64,000 nt of DNA from an uncultured Chitinophagaceae bacterium (GCA_903895845.1 CAITVK010000053.1:62001-126000), one strand, 5' to 3'; positions 26,453 to 36,288 are shown, numbered from the stretch's first letter. Program-made: numbers and translations. The notes: generated by a model not told the origin, from the letters alone.

Positions 26453-28105
26453 CTACTTGTACATTATCTCATAATATTCGTCTGCCATTCTATTGCTGTC
26501 AAACGCATAACGAACATCATCCATACCTGTCTTTACAATAGAACGCCACTTATCCTTGTTGTCATAATAAGTAGGAACTATTTCATTTTCAAGTATTTCA
26601 TAGAGTTTATTTAAATCATACTCGTCTTGATCGTGTACATTCATGTTCTCATAATCTGCTTTTGGAACCACAAAGCCATTGATGCCATGCTTTACAAACT
26701 CAGGTATCCAACCATCATCGGTACTAAAGTTGACTGCACCATTCATTGCGGCAGTCATACCACTTGTTCCACTAGCTTCACGAGGCACACGAGGGTTGTT
26801 TAACCAAATATCTGCACCTTGCTTTAACCGGCGGCTCAAGTACAGTTCATAGCCTATCAATACAGCAACATTCTTGTATTTCTTGCTCAGATGCACCAAG
26901 TTATTGAAGGTTCCGATAGCAGGATAATCGAATGGATAAGGTTTTCCTGCCCAAATTACCTGTACAGGGTATTTAGGGTTGCTCAACAGACGTTCAAAAC
27001 GTTCCAAATCATAGGTCAGCATATCGGCACGTTTGTAACCTGCAAAGCGTCTTGACCAAACAATGGTTAAAACGTTAGGATCAAATAGCTTACCTGTCTG
27101 ATCTGCCACTATTTCAAAAGCACGTTTCTTCAGATACCACTTTCTATCGTCAATACCGGCATCTTCTCCCGTTTCATTGAAGTGATACAGTCTCTCATCG
27201 GCCCAATAAGTATAGTTTTGCGCATTGGTGATGGCTGTAATTTCACAAATTCCTTCATATTTCCCCCACATTTCCCTAGATACCACACCATGTAACTGAG
27301 ATACCCCATTTGCCTTGCGAGCAAAGCGAAGTGCTGCGAGAGAATGATTGAACTGATCATCAAAGATTCCAGTAAGCCTTCTTACTTCGTCAATATTCAA
27401 TCCACAGAAGTACCCCATTTTATGACACAGGTAAATATCGTGCTTTTCATTACCAGCTTCTTCGGGCGTATGTGTAGTAAATACTAATTTTTCTTTCAAA
27501 GCATGTACGCTTCTGAATTTATTCAATAAATAAAATGCAGATGAAATACCGTGTGCTTCATTTAAATGATAAACATCCGGGTTGAAGCCAATTTCATCCA
27601 TCAATTTTGCACCACCAATACCTAAAAGCATGAATTGAGCAATCTTAGTTGCTGTATTAGCATCGTATAAACGGTGTGTAATGGTCTGTGAAACGTAATC
27701 ATTCTCAGGCGTATCGGTACTTAACAGGAACATTGGAGCCGTATTAAAAACTTCTGGAGCCAGATAGTACACTTTCACCCAAACAGGTGCATCATGTACT
27801 AGAATTTGAAACTTAAAACCTATATCTTCTAGAAAAGAATAGCTTTTTTCCATCCAAGCAGGTTGTAAAGTCTGGTCTTGGTTGCGGGTTTGGTCATAAT
27901 AACCATATTTCCAAAGAATACCAATACCAACCAGGTTTTGTTTCAACTCATAAGCACTCCTCATGTGCGAACCTGAAAGGAATCCTAGCCCACCACTGTA
28001 GATTTTTAGGGGTTGATGAATTGCAAACTCCATAGAAAAGTAAGCAGCTTTCTTTTTGTACTTCTCATTGATCTCGTAAGGGACCTCAAATTGTCTAAAG
28101 TTCAT
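26453..28105 (-). CDS. Alpha-glucan phosphorylase family protein (GT35) lacking the PLP lysine
   Basis: 550 residues from the ATG at 28105 (the frame runs to a TTG at 28135, unlikely to be used). GT35 features: SMEFAI, IYSGGLGFLSGS, YHLNEAHG, RRFAGYKRADMLTYD and NNPRVPREASGTSGM. In active phosphorylases the motif continues with lysine (GTGNMK or GTSGMK), which carries pyridoxal phosphate. Here the codon is ACT, threonine (SGMTAAMNG), read directly from the DNA. So either the enzyme is not a phosphorylase, or this branch works otherwise. The rest of the fold is intact, with no frameshift. Confidence 0.85.
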   Translation of the reverse strand: MNFRQFEVPYEINEKYKKKAAYFSMEFAIHQPLKIYSGGLGFLSGSHMRSAYELKQNLVGIGILWKYGYYDQTRNQDQTLQPAWMEKSYSFLEDIGFKFQILVHDAPVWVKVYYLAPEVFNTAPMFLLSTDTPENDYVSQTITHRLYDANTATKIAQFMLLGIGGAKLMDEIGFNPDVYHLNEAHGISSAFYLLNKFRSVHALKEKLVFTTHTPEEAGNEKHDIYLCHKMGYFCGLNIDEVRRLTGIFDDQFNHSLAALRFARKANGVSQLHGVVSREMWGKYEGICEITAITNAQNYTYWADERLYHFNETGEDAGIDDRKWYLKKRAFEIVADQTGKLFDPNVLTIVWSRRFAGYKRADMLTYDLERFERLLSNPKYPVQVIWAGKPYPFDYPAIGTFNNLVHLSKKYKNVAVLIGYELYLSRRLKQGADIWLNNPRVPREASGTSGMTAAMNGAVNFSTDDGWIPEFVKHGINGFVVPKADYENMNVHDQDEYDLNKLYEILENEIVPTYYDNKDKWRSIVKTGMDDVRYAFDSNRMADEYYEIMYK

Positions 28106-28381
28106 AATTGTTTTTTTAATTAAGTGCGGGTGCAAATTAAAGCTTATTAATGAATATGTATTTTTTACACATTAAATTAATTTATTGCTATATTATTTTC
28201 AAGATGCCTCCCTATTTTTTACTTGTTTTTTAATAACGTTGCAAAGGGATGCCTAATTGCCTCCTTCAATAGTAACATAAGTCATTTACCAGCCTGATTA
28301 TGATACAATTTAAGTTAAAATGTCATCATATTTTGCTAAAAGTAGGGGTTTTAGTTATAACTGAACAAGGTTTTTTGTTCT

Positions 28382-28879
28382 TTATTGTCTGCAAAGCCGC
28401 CGTATCAATGTTTTATGCGCTGGATAGTCCTCAGTTAACTCAGTAGCTTTTGCCAACTCGAAGTCTTTAAAATCAAATCCTTGTGAGACAGTGCATCCAA
28501 CAAAACAAAAGTTACTTTCTGGGGCGGGTTCACTAGCAAACCAGCAATCAGCAGGTACAACAGCCTGAAAAACTTCACCATTATTGCTATTATTGCCCAA
28601 CTTAATCAGGTCTAATTGACCATTTTTGTCAATTACATAGATTAATAGTGCCTGTCCTGTATAAAAGTGCCAGCATTCATCGCTTTTTATCCTGTGAAAA
28701 GCCGAAAAATTGCCTTTTTCCAACAAAAAATAGATGGCAGTGCTGCTATTTCTGTCCCCATCAAAACCAATTGGCAATGATTGCTTGTTTATTATTAAAT
28801 TACTCCTGTAATTCTCTTTATAAAATCCGCCTTCGGGGTGGGGGAGTAGCTGAAATTGGGCAACTAAGTCACTAATCAT
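28382..28879 (-). CDS. Cupin domain protein (DUF985 type)
   Basis: 165 residues: starts with FQLLPHPEGGFYKENYRS and continues with a cupin barrel: TAIYFLLEKGNFSAFHRIKSDECWHFYTG has the metal-ligand-like histidines and glutamate, and VPADCWFASEPAPESNFCFVGCTVSQGF is the second cupin half. This family is widespread and uncharacterised; an isomerase or metal-binding role is possible. The spacer after it (28880-29030) contains short inverted AT words. Confidence 0.85.
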   Translation of the reverse strand: MISDLVAQFQLLPHPEGGFYKENYRSNLIINKQSLPIGFDGDRNSSTAIYFLLEKGNFSAFHRIKSDECWHFYTGQALLIYVIDKNGQLDLIKLGNNSNNGEVFQAVVPADCWFASEPAPESNFCFVGCTVSQGFDFKDFELAKATELTEDYPAHKTLIRRLCRQ

Positions 28880-29030
28880 GAATTATCAATTATGAATTGT
28901 CAGTTATGCATGCTGAGATATGAAAAATAATGGAGTCATAATGAGAGATAGGTTTTAAACTGATAATAATTTATTGCGTTTGGGAATACTTTTATCCTTT
29001 ATAACTCATCATTCATAACTCACAACCATA

Positions 29031-29996
29031 TTAAAGCACCAAAGCGCTTGCTCCTAATATCGCCGCGTCCGATTCTTTTAGGTTACTGAATACCAATTGT
29101 ACCTTATTTTTAAACACTTGATACAAATTCTTTTCCATTGCTTCCTTCGTGGGGTTCATGATGTAGCTTCCGGCTTTGGTTAATCCTCCAAAAAGAATGA
29201 TTGCTTGAGGCGATGAGAACATTACGAAGTTGGCCAATGCTTCTCCTAGTATTTCTCCTGTAAAATCAAATACTTTTTTAGCAATTTCATCTCCTTTCAA
29301 GGCACAATCATACACTGTTTCGCTAGTAATTTCGTCTGCATGAAAATTCCGTAACAAACTTTCCTTTTCCGGATGATTTTCTAAAAACTCTATTGCAGTT
29401 TGCCTCACACCAGTTGCAGAAGCATACACTTCCAGGCAACCTCTGCTACCAGTAAGCTTGTGAAGGCGACCATTGTGCCGAACAATGGTATGTCCTAGTT
29501 CACCTGCAAAACCATCATTGCCAACAACCATCTTTCCGTCAATCACAATGCCACTTCCCACGCCTGTTCCAAGAGTGATTGTAATAAAATGCTTCATTCC
29601 TTTTGCTGCACCATACATCATTTCGCCCATTGCGGCTGCATTTGCATCGTTTGTGAGCAATGCTTTAAGCCCAAACTTCTCCGTTAACAGGTGTGCAATC
29701 GGTACAATCCCTTTCCAATGCAAGTTTGCTGCATATTCAATGTTTCCGGTGTACACATTACCATTTGGCGCCCCCATTCCAATACCAATAAACTCTTTTA
29801 CACCCCCAACTTTATCAATCATAGGCTGTAACTTACTGTGTAGTTCCTCAATAAAGAAGTCAACAGGCTTTTCGCTCGCAGTTGGTATCCTATCCTGAAA
29901 AAGTATATTGCCTTCTCTGTCAACGATGCCAAATTTTGTGCTGGTGCCGCCCAAATCTATTCCAACGGCAAATTTAGGGATTGAATTATTACTCAT
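29031..29996 (-). CDS. ROK family sugar kinase (glucokinase-like)
   Basis: 321 residues from ATG 29996; the longer frame to 30086 lacks similarity. ATP-grasping GIDLGGTSTKFGIVD, sugar-site LTNDANAAAMGEMMYG and LGTGVGSGIVIDG are intact, so it should phosphorylate glucose or a related hexose. The usual zinc signature CxCGxxGCxE is partly lost: the sequence reads LHKLTGSRGCLEV, retaining only the last cysteine and the GELGH histidine. Confidence 0.88.
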   Translation of the reverse strand: MSNNSIPKFAVGIDLGGTSTKFGIVDREGNILFQDRIPTASEKPVDFFIEELHSKLQPMIDKVGGVKEFIGIGMGAPNGNVYTGNIEYAANLHWKGIVPIAHLLTEKFGLKALLTNDANAAAMGEMMYGAAKGMKHFITITLGTGVGSGIVIDGKMVVGNDGFAGELGHTIVRHNGRLHKLTGSRGCLEVYASATGVRQTAIEFLENHPEKESLLRNFHADEITSETVYDCALKGDEIAKKVFDFTGEILGEALANFVMFSSPQAIILFGGLTKAGSYIMNPTKEAMEKNLYQVFKNKVQLVFSNLKESDAAILGASALVL

Positions 29997-30186
29997 TATA
30001 TTGTTTTTAGCTGTCAAATATAAATAGGTAATAGTAGTATAATAACAATTTGTTTGAGAATAAATGAATGTGTATATGACACACACTCGATAGCAAGTAA
30101 ATTAGTTGCTATTAAGGAGTTTATATGCCTACAAAGAGCTTAAAAGAGAGGAATAATGGCTTGATTTAATGTATAATAAGAGAATT

Positions 30187-30375
30187 CTTTTCCCCAAAAA
30201 AGCCAATTTCTATCCAGAATAAAGCTTATTTCATCCGTAAGTAAGTCTTTTTCATCCATAAGTAAGCGTTTTTCACGTGAAAAAGAGTAGCTTTCGGATG
30301 AAAAAGACAAACTTTTGGAAAGATAATTCCCATTTTAATCCTTAATAGAATTCCTTTTTAATGGATTAAGGGAAT
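30187..30375. repeat. 21-bp phased array D (TTTC/ATCC type, centred on CACGTG)
   Basis: T-rich unit starts at 30187, 30208, 30229, 30250, 30271, 30292, 30313, 30334 and 30355, all steps 21 bp. The best units are 30229 and 30250 (TTTCATCCRTAAGTAAG). The array has a dyad: TTTTTCACGTGAAAAA (30269-30284) at its middle, and CTTTTTCATCC (30247-30257) mirrored by GGATGAAAAAG (30296-30306), all with the same centre at 30276.5. The outer units are degenerate. It lies between the ROK gene and the tRNA; stop codons interrupt the frames checked. Confidence 0.8.
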
Positions 30376-30540
30376 AGTTAGAATGAAATTATATGCTTTT
30401 ATATTGATTAATCCCGAATTGATAAATTATAAAAATGAATTTGTGCTGATTCCTCTTGAAACAATAAAAATACAAGAGGGTAGGGATACGATTAAAGGAA
30501 AAATAGATATAAATAACGATGAAAAGGATATAAAAAGAGA

Positions 30541-30612
30541 GCGGAAAACGGGGCTCGAACCCGCCACCTCCAGTTTGGGAAACTGGTGCTCTACCAAATG
30601 AGCTATTTCCGC
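30541..30612 (-). tRNA. tRNA-Gly (CCC anticodon)
   Basis: Reverse-strand cloverleaf: acceptor GCGGAAA/TTTCCGC, D-arm GCTC-GAGC, anticodon stem CCAGT/ACTGG with loop TTCCCAA (anticodon CCC, reads GGG), T-arm with GGTTCGAGCCC. 72 nt, no encoded CCA. A false forward ORF overlaps it. Confidence 0.95.
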
Positions 30613-30744
30613 TAGAAATGCGGAGATAAAAGTAATATTTTTTTTTTAAGATAGAGGATTTTGGATGAAAGTTACAGGTTACTAGTTGCAAGTTAACGAT
30701 TCTGGCAACCACTAACCTTAAACTGGTAACTAGTGCCGCCTTCC

Positions 30745-31323
30745 TTACTTCAATTCTGTCCCTTTGTTAAAACATTTTCTGCAACGTGGTTCATAAATGT
30801 CTTTTTCACCTAATAAAACCTGTCTATCAGCCTCCGTTTTACGATAAGAAATGTTGGCTATGTTACCACATTGCACACAAATGGCATGCAGTTTTGTAAT
30901 GTAATCGGCTACGGCAAGCAGATGGGGCATTGCACCAAAGGGTTTGCCAAGATAATCCATGTCTAAGCCCGCAACAATCACCCGGATGCCTCGCGAAGCA
31001 AGCACCTGACATACATTAACAATCTCTACGTCAAAAAACTGCGCCTCATCTATACCTACCACATCAACATCGTTTGCTAATAACAATATCGTCTGTGGAT
31101 TGTCGATAGGAGTAGACAAAATAGCATTTGCGTCGTGGCTCACAACCTGGACTTCGTCATAACGGATGTCGATTGATGGTTTAAAAATCTCCACCTTCAG
31201 GTTAGCAATCTTCACACGTTTCAATCTACGGATCAGTTCCTCCGTTTTTCCACTAAACATGCTGCCACAAATAACTTCTATCCATCCAATTCTCTCGCCA
31301 CTTAAATTTGGTTCAATAAACAT
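30745..31323 (-). CDS. tdk: Thymidine kinase
   Basis: Salvages thymidine to dTMP. 192 residues from ATG 31323 ([20 protein letters not shown]); 20 more codons upstream look non-native. P-loop [17 protein letters not shown], catalytic region GIDEAQFFD, a structural zinc site with CVQCG and a late CRKC, normal for type II thymidine kinases. Divergent from 31399. Between it and the tRNA lies a spacer with GGTTACTAGTTGC-type repeated words. Confidence 0.96.
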   Translation of the reverse strand: MFIEPNLSGERIGWIEVICGSMFSGKTEELIRRLKRVKIANLKVEIFKPSIDIRYDEVQVVSHDANAILSTPIDNPQTILLLANDVDVVGIDEAQFFDVEIVNVCQVLASRGIRVIVAGLDMDYLGKPFGAMPHLLAVADYITKLHAICVQCGNIANISYRKTEADRQVLLGEKDIYEPRCRKCFNKGTELK

Positions 31324-31398
31324 GCTGTATAATATTTTATCTCTTAATCCGTTATGTAAATATCCGTTCAGTTTAGCGGTCAAAAGTATCTATATATA

Positions 31399-32274
31399 AT
31401 GGAAAGAGCATCATTAATTATTAAGAAATTACAACAATTGCTAGATGACAATGCAAGTGCCGATGTTATGCTAGCGATAGCGCAGATGTTGGTAGCCGAA
31501 TTGCAAGAACTACAATCATCCGACCCTTTGGGTAGAAATATTGCAGTCACAGTACCCAAAAAGAGTTTGGTTGTAGAGGAAGTTGCTCCAAAAGAAGAAG
31601 CTTTTGTGGCTATTGAACCCATTGTTGAAGGAGAAATACCTGCAATTGTAGCTGAGGAACCAGAAAAGCTGCCAGAACCGTCAATTGAAGCCATGGTGGA
31701 AGTGCAAGAAGCCAGGATTTGGGATGTTCCCACTACGGAAACGCCTGTGGTTGAAAGCCCGATAGAAGAATATATTTTGGATACGGTAGAAGAGGAGCCC
31801 GAAGAAATTGTGGAAGCCCCTGTTCAACCGATTATTGCACCTGTAGACTATCCAAAACCATTGGAAACATCTCCTAATGCGTTTTTATTTCAGACAAACA
31901 TTCATTCTTTGCCTACTTTAACTGCAACAGAAGATAATAAAACAGAGTTGAATGAACGATTGGCAAAGGAAGAGACAGAGTTGAATAGTATTTTGAATGA
32001 GAATAAAATAGAAGTGTCACATCTACATGAAAATACACATATAAAAGACTTAAAAAGGGCAATAAGCATCAATGAAAAGTATTTGTTTATCAATAACTTG
32101 TTTGGAAGAAATGAAGAGCTGTATGATAAAACAATCAAACATATCCAAAACTTCAGCATCTTGCCAGAAGCAACTTTTTGGATACAAAAAGAATTAAAGA
32201 CCAAGCTGAAATGGTCAGAAGAAGACGAGGTTGTTCAACTGTTTGATCAGTTTGTCAAAAGACGCTTTTCGTAA
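31399..32274 (+). CDS. Conserved Bacteroidota hypothetical protein, acidic
   Basis: 291 residues. The N-terminus (1-40) is helical; 60-150 is a low-complexity Glu/Pro/Val-rich linker; the C-terminal 75 residues (KRAISINEKYLFINNLFGRNEELYDKTIKHIQNF) is a domain I recognise as recurring in Bacteroidota hypothetical proteins, without a known role. Its 3' end overlaps the convergent kdtA by 28 bp. No signal peptide. Confidence 0.75.
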   Translation: MERASLIIKKLQQLLDDNASADVMLAIAQMLVAELQELQSSDPLGRNIAVTVPKKSLVVEEVAPKEEAFVAIEPIVEGEIPAIVAEEPEKLPEPSIEAMVEVQEARIWDVPTTETPVVESPIEEYILDTVEEEPEEIVEAPVQPIIAPVDYPKPLETSPNAFLFQTNIHSLPTLTATEDNKTELNERLAKEETELNSILNENKIEVSHLHENTHIKDLKRAISINEKYLFINNLFGRNEELYDKTIKHIQNFSILPEATFWIQKELKTKLKWSEEDEVVQLFDQFVKRRFS

Positions 32275-33521
32275 ATATATCGGGTTATCACAGAAGTGGC
32301 ACCTGCATGTTCAAAAACGTACTTTTGGGCATTTAAACAGGTAGTATCATATTGCTTTTTATCAGAAAATAATTGATTAAATGTTTTTTCTAGCTCCAAA
32401 GTGTTTTCTACAGAGAATGCACCGTTGGCATCTATCAAACCTATTGCCTCAAAATACTTACTAAACTCAGGTCCGTATATCACAGGCTTTCCATACACTG
32501 CGGCCTCAAGCACATTATGCACGCCATCCTCCCCAAAAGCACCTCCAACAAAGCAAATTGTGGCATAATTGTACAATTTACTTAGCATTCCTATATTATC
32601 GATGATTAGTATGTTCTCCGTTGACCGTATTCCGCTTTCTGGCTGTCGCTTACCTGTATTCCAATGGCTATAAGTTATAGCATTTGGATATAATTTCAAA
32701 CATTCCTCAATTCTACTGTGCTGAATATCGTGTGGGGCAATGATAAATTTGACCTGTGGATGTGTTTTTGTGTAATGATAAAGAATTTCGTCATCTTCCA
32801 GCCAGGTACTTCCAGCAATAATTACCTGTTTGCTATCACCAATAAATGATTCGATAGAGGCAATGGGAGTAAATTGCTTGGAAATGGCAATAACCCTATC
32901 AAAACGCGTATCTCCACTCTTTATTACATTCTGATCGATACCAATACTTTTTAATAATGAAACCGATTCCTCATTTTGTAAAAAGAACGCCGAAAAATAA
33001 CTAAGCATTTGCCTGTTAAAGCCCCCATACCACTTAAAAAATGGCTGATTATGCCGAAATATACCAGAAACAAGAAATAAGGGGATATTCCGGCGCTTTG
33101 CTTGTTGCAGATAGTAATACCAGAACTCATATTTTACGAAGATTACAATGCTAGGATTTACAATGTCGTAAAATTTAGTGGCGTTAGAGAAGGAATCTAT
33201 TGGAAGATAGAAAATCCAGTCGGCTAACTCATAATTTTTGCGTACCTCATAGCCAGAAGGAGAGAAGAACGTGAGTAAAACTTTAATTTCCGGACTCTTA
33301 GACTTTAGTTCTTCTATAATCGGTCGCCCTTGTTCAAATTCTCCTAAAGAAGCACAATGTATCCAAATGATTTTGTCTGTATTTTTAGCAAATGCAGTGC
33401 TTAACTTGTCAAAAATGTTGTCTCTACCATTCACCCACAATTTTGCCTTCTCATTTCTGGTACTAATTACCCGAGCAATGAGTGGATAAAGTGAAATAAA
33501 TAGTTGATAGATAAACTTCAT
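32247..33521 (-). CDS. kdtA: 3-deoxy-D-manno-octulosonic acid (Kdo) transferase
   Basis: Adds Kdo to lipid A precursor at the inner membrane during LPS synthesis. 424 residues: an N-terminal membrane anchor (FIYQLFISLYPLIARVI), the donor/acceptor-site IHCASLGEFEQGRPII with the conserved glutamate, a long GT-B fold, IIAPHDIQHSRIEE and the C-terminal FVGGAFGEDGVHNVLEAAVYGKPVIYGP nucleotide-sugar motif. The overlap with the convergent gene at 32247-32274 is antisense. Confidence 0.95.
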   Translation of the reverse strand: MKFIYQLFISLYPLIARVISTRNEKAKLWVNGRDNIFDKLSTAFAKNTDKIIWIHCASLGEFEQGRPIIEELKSKSPEIKVLLTFFSPSGYEVRKNYELADWIFYLPIDSFSNATKFYDIVNPSIVIFVKYEFWYYYLQQAKRRNIPLFLVSGIFRHNQPFFKWYGGFNRQMLSYFSAFFLQNEESVSLLKSIGIDQNVIKSGDTRFDRVIAISKQFTPIASIESFIGDSKQVIIAGSTWLEDDEILYHYTKTHPQVKFIIAPHDIQHSRIEECLKLYPNAITYSHWNTGKRQPESGIRSTENILIIDNIGMLSKLYNYATICFVGGAFGEDGVHNVLEAAVYGKPVIYGPEFSKYFEAIGLIDANGAFSVENTLELEKTFNQLFSDKKQYDTTCLNAQKYVFEHAGATSVITRYIYEKRLLTN

Positions 33522-33581
33522 GTTGTGAATAATTAGTGAAATATGAACTAATTTAGAATAGTTGAATAAATTGATTTACAA

Positions 33582-34745
33582 TTATTTATTAAGAATAATT
33601 CTAAATGTAGTTCCTTTTCCTAATTCGCTATTAAAAACATAAATAAGTCCTTTATGATACTGCTCAATAATACGTTTTGTAAGGGTAAGCCCCAATCCCC
33701 AACCTCTTTTTTTAGTGGAAAACCCAGGATTGAATACTTTGCCTATATTTTGTTTGGCAATGCCTTTTCCCGAGTCACTAACGTCTATTATAATCTGAGA
33801 AGCAGTGTCTTTTATAGCAATTCTGATCTTTCCTTTGCCTTCCATCGCATCTAAAGCATTCTTTAGAAGGTTCTCAATCACCCAATCAAACAGTGGAGGA
33901 CAAATAAAAGATAGGATTATGCTTTCTCCGTAGGTATCTACCTCAAAATTCACATTTCCACCTGCTCTTTTTTTGATGTAATCTACCATATTCTCGATCA
34001 ATTCGATAATATTTTTTTCTTCTAGGCTAGGCATACTACCAATTTTCCCAAAACGATCAGTTATCAAGAGTAGTCTATTGATGTCCTTCTCCATTTCGGG
34101 CGTAATTGCTTCGTTTCCCTTGATTTCTTTCATCATTTCCAGCCATCCTTGCAGACTACTCACCGGTGTTCCTAACTGATGGGCTGTTTCTTTGGCCATT
34201 CCTGCCCAAACTTGGTTCTGACGGCTATTGTAGTTGGCTCGTTGAGCAAGCATTACGATGACTATAAAAAGAAATACAATAATTAGCTGGACAATTGGGT
34301 AGTATCTAACCTGTTTTAAAAGTTCACTTGGGCCGTAGTAGTATTTATTGGCTATATAAGGCTTTTTATTGATGACCAAGACTATTGGCGGTGCGTAGTC
34401 CTTGAAAGATTCTAAGGTTTCGGAAAGATAGTTTTTGTTTGATTTGACTTCAAAGGTATCTAGGTTTAAATAATTGTTTGAGATGCTGTCTTTTTCATCC
34501 GTCTCAATAATGGGAATATTAATATTGCCACTAGAAATTTTAGTGGCAAGATTTAAACTGGCAGTATCAGAGGAATTTAGAATTGTTTTTTGGGCTTCAA
34601 CCCAGATAGAAACATTATTTCTTTCTTGAGCAGCAATTTTTTGGGAAAGGGATTCACTATAAAAAATGGTTCCGGAAACAATTAGTACGGCAATTAAACC
34701 TAAAAAGCTTCTCCAATTGAACCATTGTTTAATTGCCATTGCCAA
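33582..34745 (-). CDS. Membrane sensor histidine kinase
   Basis: 387 residues: TM helices near 13-30 and 147-163 enclosing a periplasmic region of about 115 residues, then the phosphoacceptor H-box AKETAHQLGTPVSSLQGWLEMM near 189, an N-box ENLLKNALDAMEGKG, and ATP-lid motifs DVSDSGKGIA and KRGWGLGLTLTKRIIEQ. No response regulator is adjacent, so it is an orphan kinase here. The short H-box (HQLGTP) is the form frequently seen in Bacteroidota NtrY-like kinases. Confidence 0.93.
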   Translation of the reverse strand: MAMAIKQWFNWRSFLGLIAVLIVSGTIFYSESLSQKIAAQERNNVSIWVEAQKTILNSSDTASLNLATKISSGNINIPIIETDEKDSISNNYLNLDTFEVKSNKNYLSETLESFKDYAPPIVLVINKKPYIANKYYYGPSELLKQVRYYPIVQLIIVFLFIVIVMLAQRANYNSRQNQVWAGMAKETAHQLGTPVSSLQGWLEMMKEIKGNEAITPEMEKDINRLLLITDRFGKIGSMPSLEEKNIIELIENMVDYIKKRAGGNVNFEVDTYGESIILSFICPPLFDWVIENLLKNALDAMEGKGKIRIAIKDTASQIIIDVSDSGKGIAKQNIGKVFNPGFSTKKRGWGLGLTLTKRIIEQYHKGLIYVFNSELGKGTTFRIILNK

Positions 34746-34859
34746 AAATGCTGGTGTTTAAAAGAAACAAACCAATTCTCCAATATTTGTCCTATAATTT
34801 ATATTATGTTAAATAAGGTTGTGGGTCAAATAACCCACAACCATTATAAATTATCTCAT

Positions 34860-36248
34860 CTATTTGAAGGAATCATGAAGATTATCATACAGTTTAAACT
34901 TCTCGTCATACAAGTCGTATGCTTTTAAGTCCTTCCCTCTTGCCTTTTCTCTTTTGTAAGAAAAAATATTTGCTAAATAGTCAACAGATTTATTTAAACA
35001 GTTTTTTTCTTCTCTTACTTTATCAGCTTTCCCCTTCAAAAGTGCAATTTCAGTTTCTAACCATACAATACTTGAATCACCTGCATCGTTCATTGGTTTT
35101 TCTAAGGCAATTCTTGAACTCTTTACAGAATCGGCAGTTGCTTTGTATTTTGCATCCGCAATAACTTTTTTCTTAGGATCTTTTTCTATAACCCTGTTGG
35201 TGTTTAATTCCTGCAAAGCCCTTCTGTATTGGCTTACTCTATCATCATATAGATTGAAAATGTTGTAGTAAATAACACCCGCATTAAATGCAGTGATTCC
35301 ATCTGTTGGATTCTTGTAAAAAGCTTTTTTAAAAGCACTAGCTGCTTTCTGCAAGTATTCACTTTGCTTAGAACTATCTAAATTTTCTTTGTCCTCTTTG
35401 GATACATTAGCAAATACTTCTCCGTATTGAAGATACTTTTTGGCCGACATATTACCAGTTGCATCTTCTTTGTCATACATAGCTGATTTTTCGGCCAATG
35501 TGTAGTTTTTGCTAAAATAATTTAGCTCATAGTCTTCCCAATCTTCTTGGGGGTACATCGCTTTGCTAGCATTTAGGTACTTTTTGAATGAAGTTTCATC
35601 CTTTGCATTAATGGAATTGATTAAGCAATATTTATAAATGTCAATATAATTTTTGCCACCTACATTGCTGTTAATCAGTCTGTCATAGCATTTTGCAGCT
35701 TCGGCATTTTTTTGTGCATTCTGAGCAGCATAACCAGCATATAAGATGGAAGTTGTGTCAAAAGCCTGGTTAGGGTTTTTACTAAACTTATTTTGGAATA
35801 TAACATCACTGTATTTTACTGCAAATGAGAAATAATAGAATGCAGAATCCCAATTCTTTGCATTAAAGGCGCCTATTCCACTGTTGAATGATGGTGCATA
35901 GAGGTTGAATAATAACTCTTGCCCAATGTTTTCAGGTATTTTTAGAATCTTTAGTGAGGGATCTAGTGAAACATATTTTTGATATGCTTCATCCGCAATC
36001 GTTTGTGATTGGGGATATTTGGCACCTAACGAAGGGTTGCTGTAAAAGTATGCATATATCTTAGCTTTCCAAAACCATCCATCAGGTTTAGCCTGTGCTT
36101 TTGGGTCTACCATTAACTTATCCAACTCTGTCTTGGCAAATTCAATCTGATTTAACAAAACTGGATTAGATACTTTCTTAAAATCTTGCGCACTTAGGGA
36201 ATTTGTTATGCCGGCAACCATAATTGCACCGAATAAAATCTTTTTCAT
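34860..36248 (-). CDS. Secreted TPR-like protein
   Basis: 462 residues with a signal peptide (about 1-20, ending LSAQ). The rest is alpha-helical repeats of the tetratricopeptide kind (AFYYFSFAVKYSDVIFQNKF; GYAAQNAQKNAEAAKCYDRLI; AASAFKKAFYKNPTDGITAFNAGVIYY). No enzymatic motif. It follows gyrA by 40 bp on the same strand. Function unknown; periplasmic scaffold is the usual guess. Confidence 0.7.
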   Translation of the reverse strand: MKKILFGAIMVAGITNSLSAQDFKKVSNPVLLNQIEFAKTELDKLMVDPKAQAKPDGWFWKAKIYAYFYSNPSLGAKYPQSQTIADEAYQKYVSLDPSLKILKIPENIGQELLFNLYAPSFNSGIGAFNAKNWDSAFYYFSFAVKYSDVIFQNKFSKNPNQAFDTTSILYAGYAAQNAQKNAEAAKCYDRLINSNVGGKNYIDIYKYCLINSINAKDETSFKKYLNASKAMYPQEDWEDYELNYFSKNYTLAEKSAMYDKEDATGNMSAKKYLQYGEVFANVSKEDKENLDSSKQSEYLQKAASAFKKAFYKNPTDGITAFNAGVIYYNIFNLYDDRVSQYRRALQELNTNRVIEKDPKKKVIADAKYKATADSVKSSRIALEKPMNDAGDSSIVWLETEIALLKGKADKVREEKNCLNKSVDYLANIFSYKREKARGKDLKAYDLYDEKFKLYDNLHDSFK

Positions 36249-36288
36249 GAAAGAAGTTTTTTATTTATCTGTTTATTCTAAATTATCA

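Noticed and set aside
28106-28135. TTG start of the GT35 protein
   Set aside because: Ten extra codons without similarity; ATG at 28105 is better.
30383-30601. Forward ORF ending TGLEPATSSLGNWCSTK
   Set aside because: It reads through a tRNA gene in antisense, a classic false ORF.
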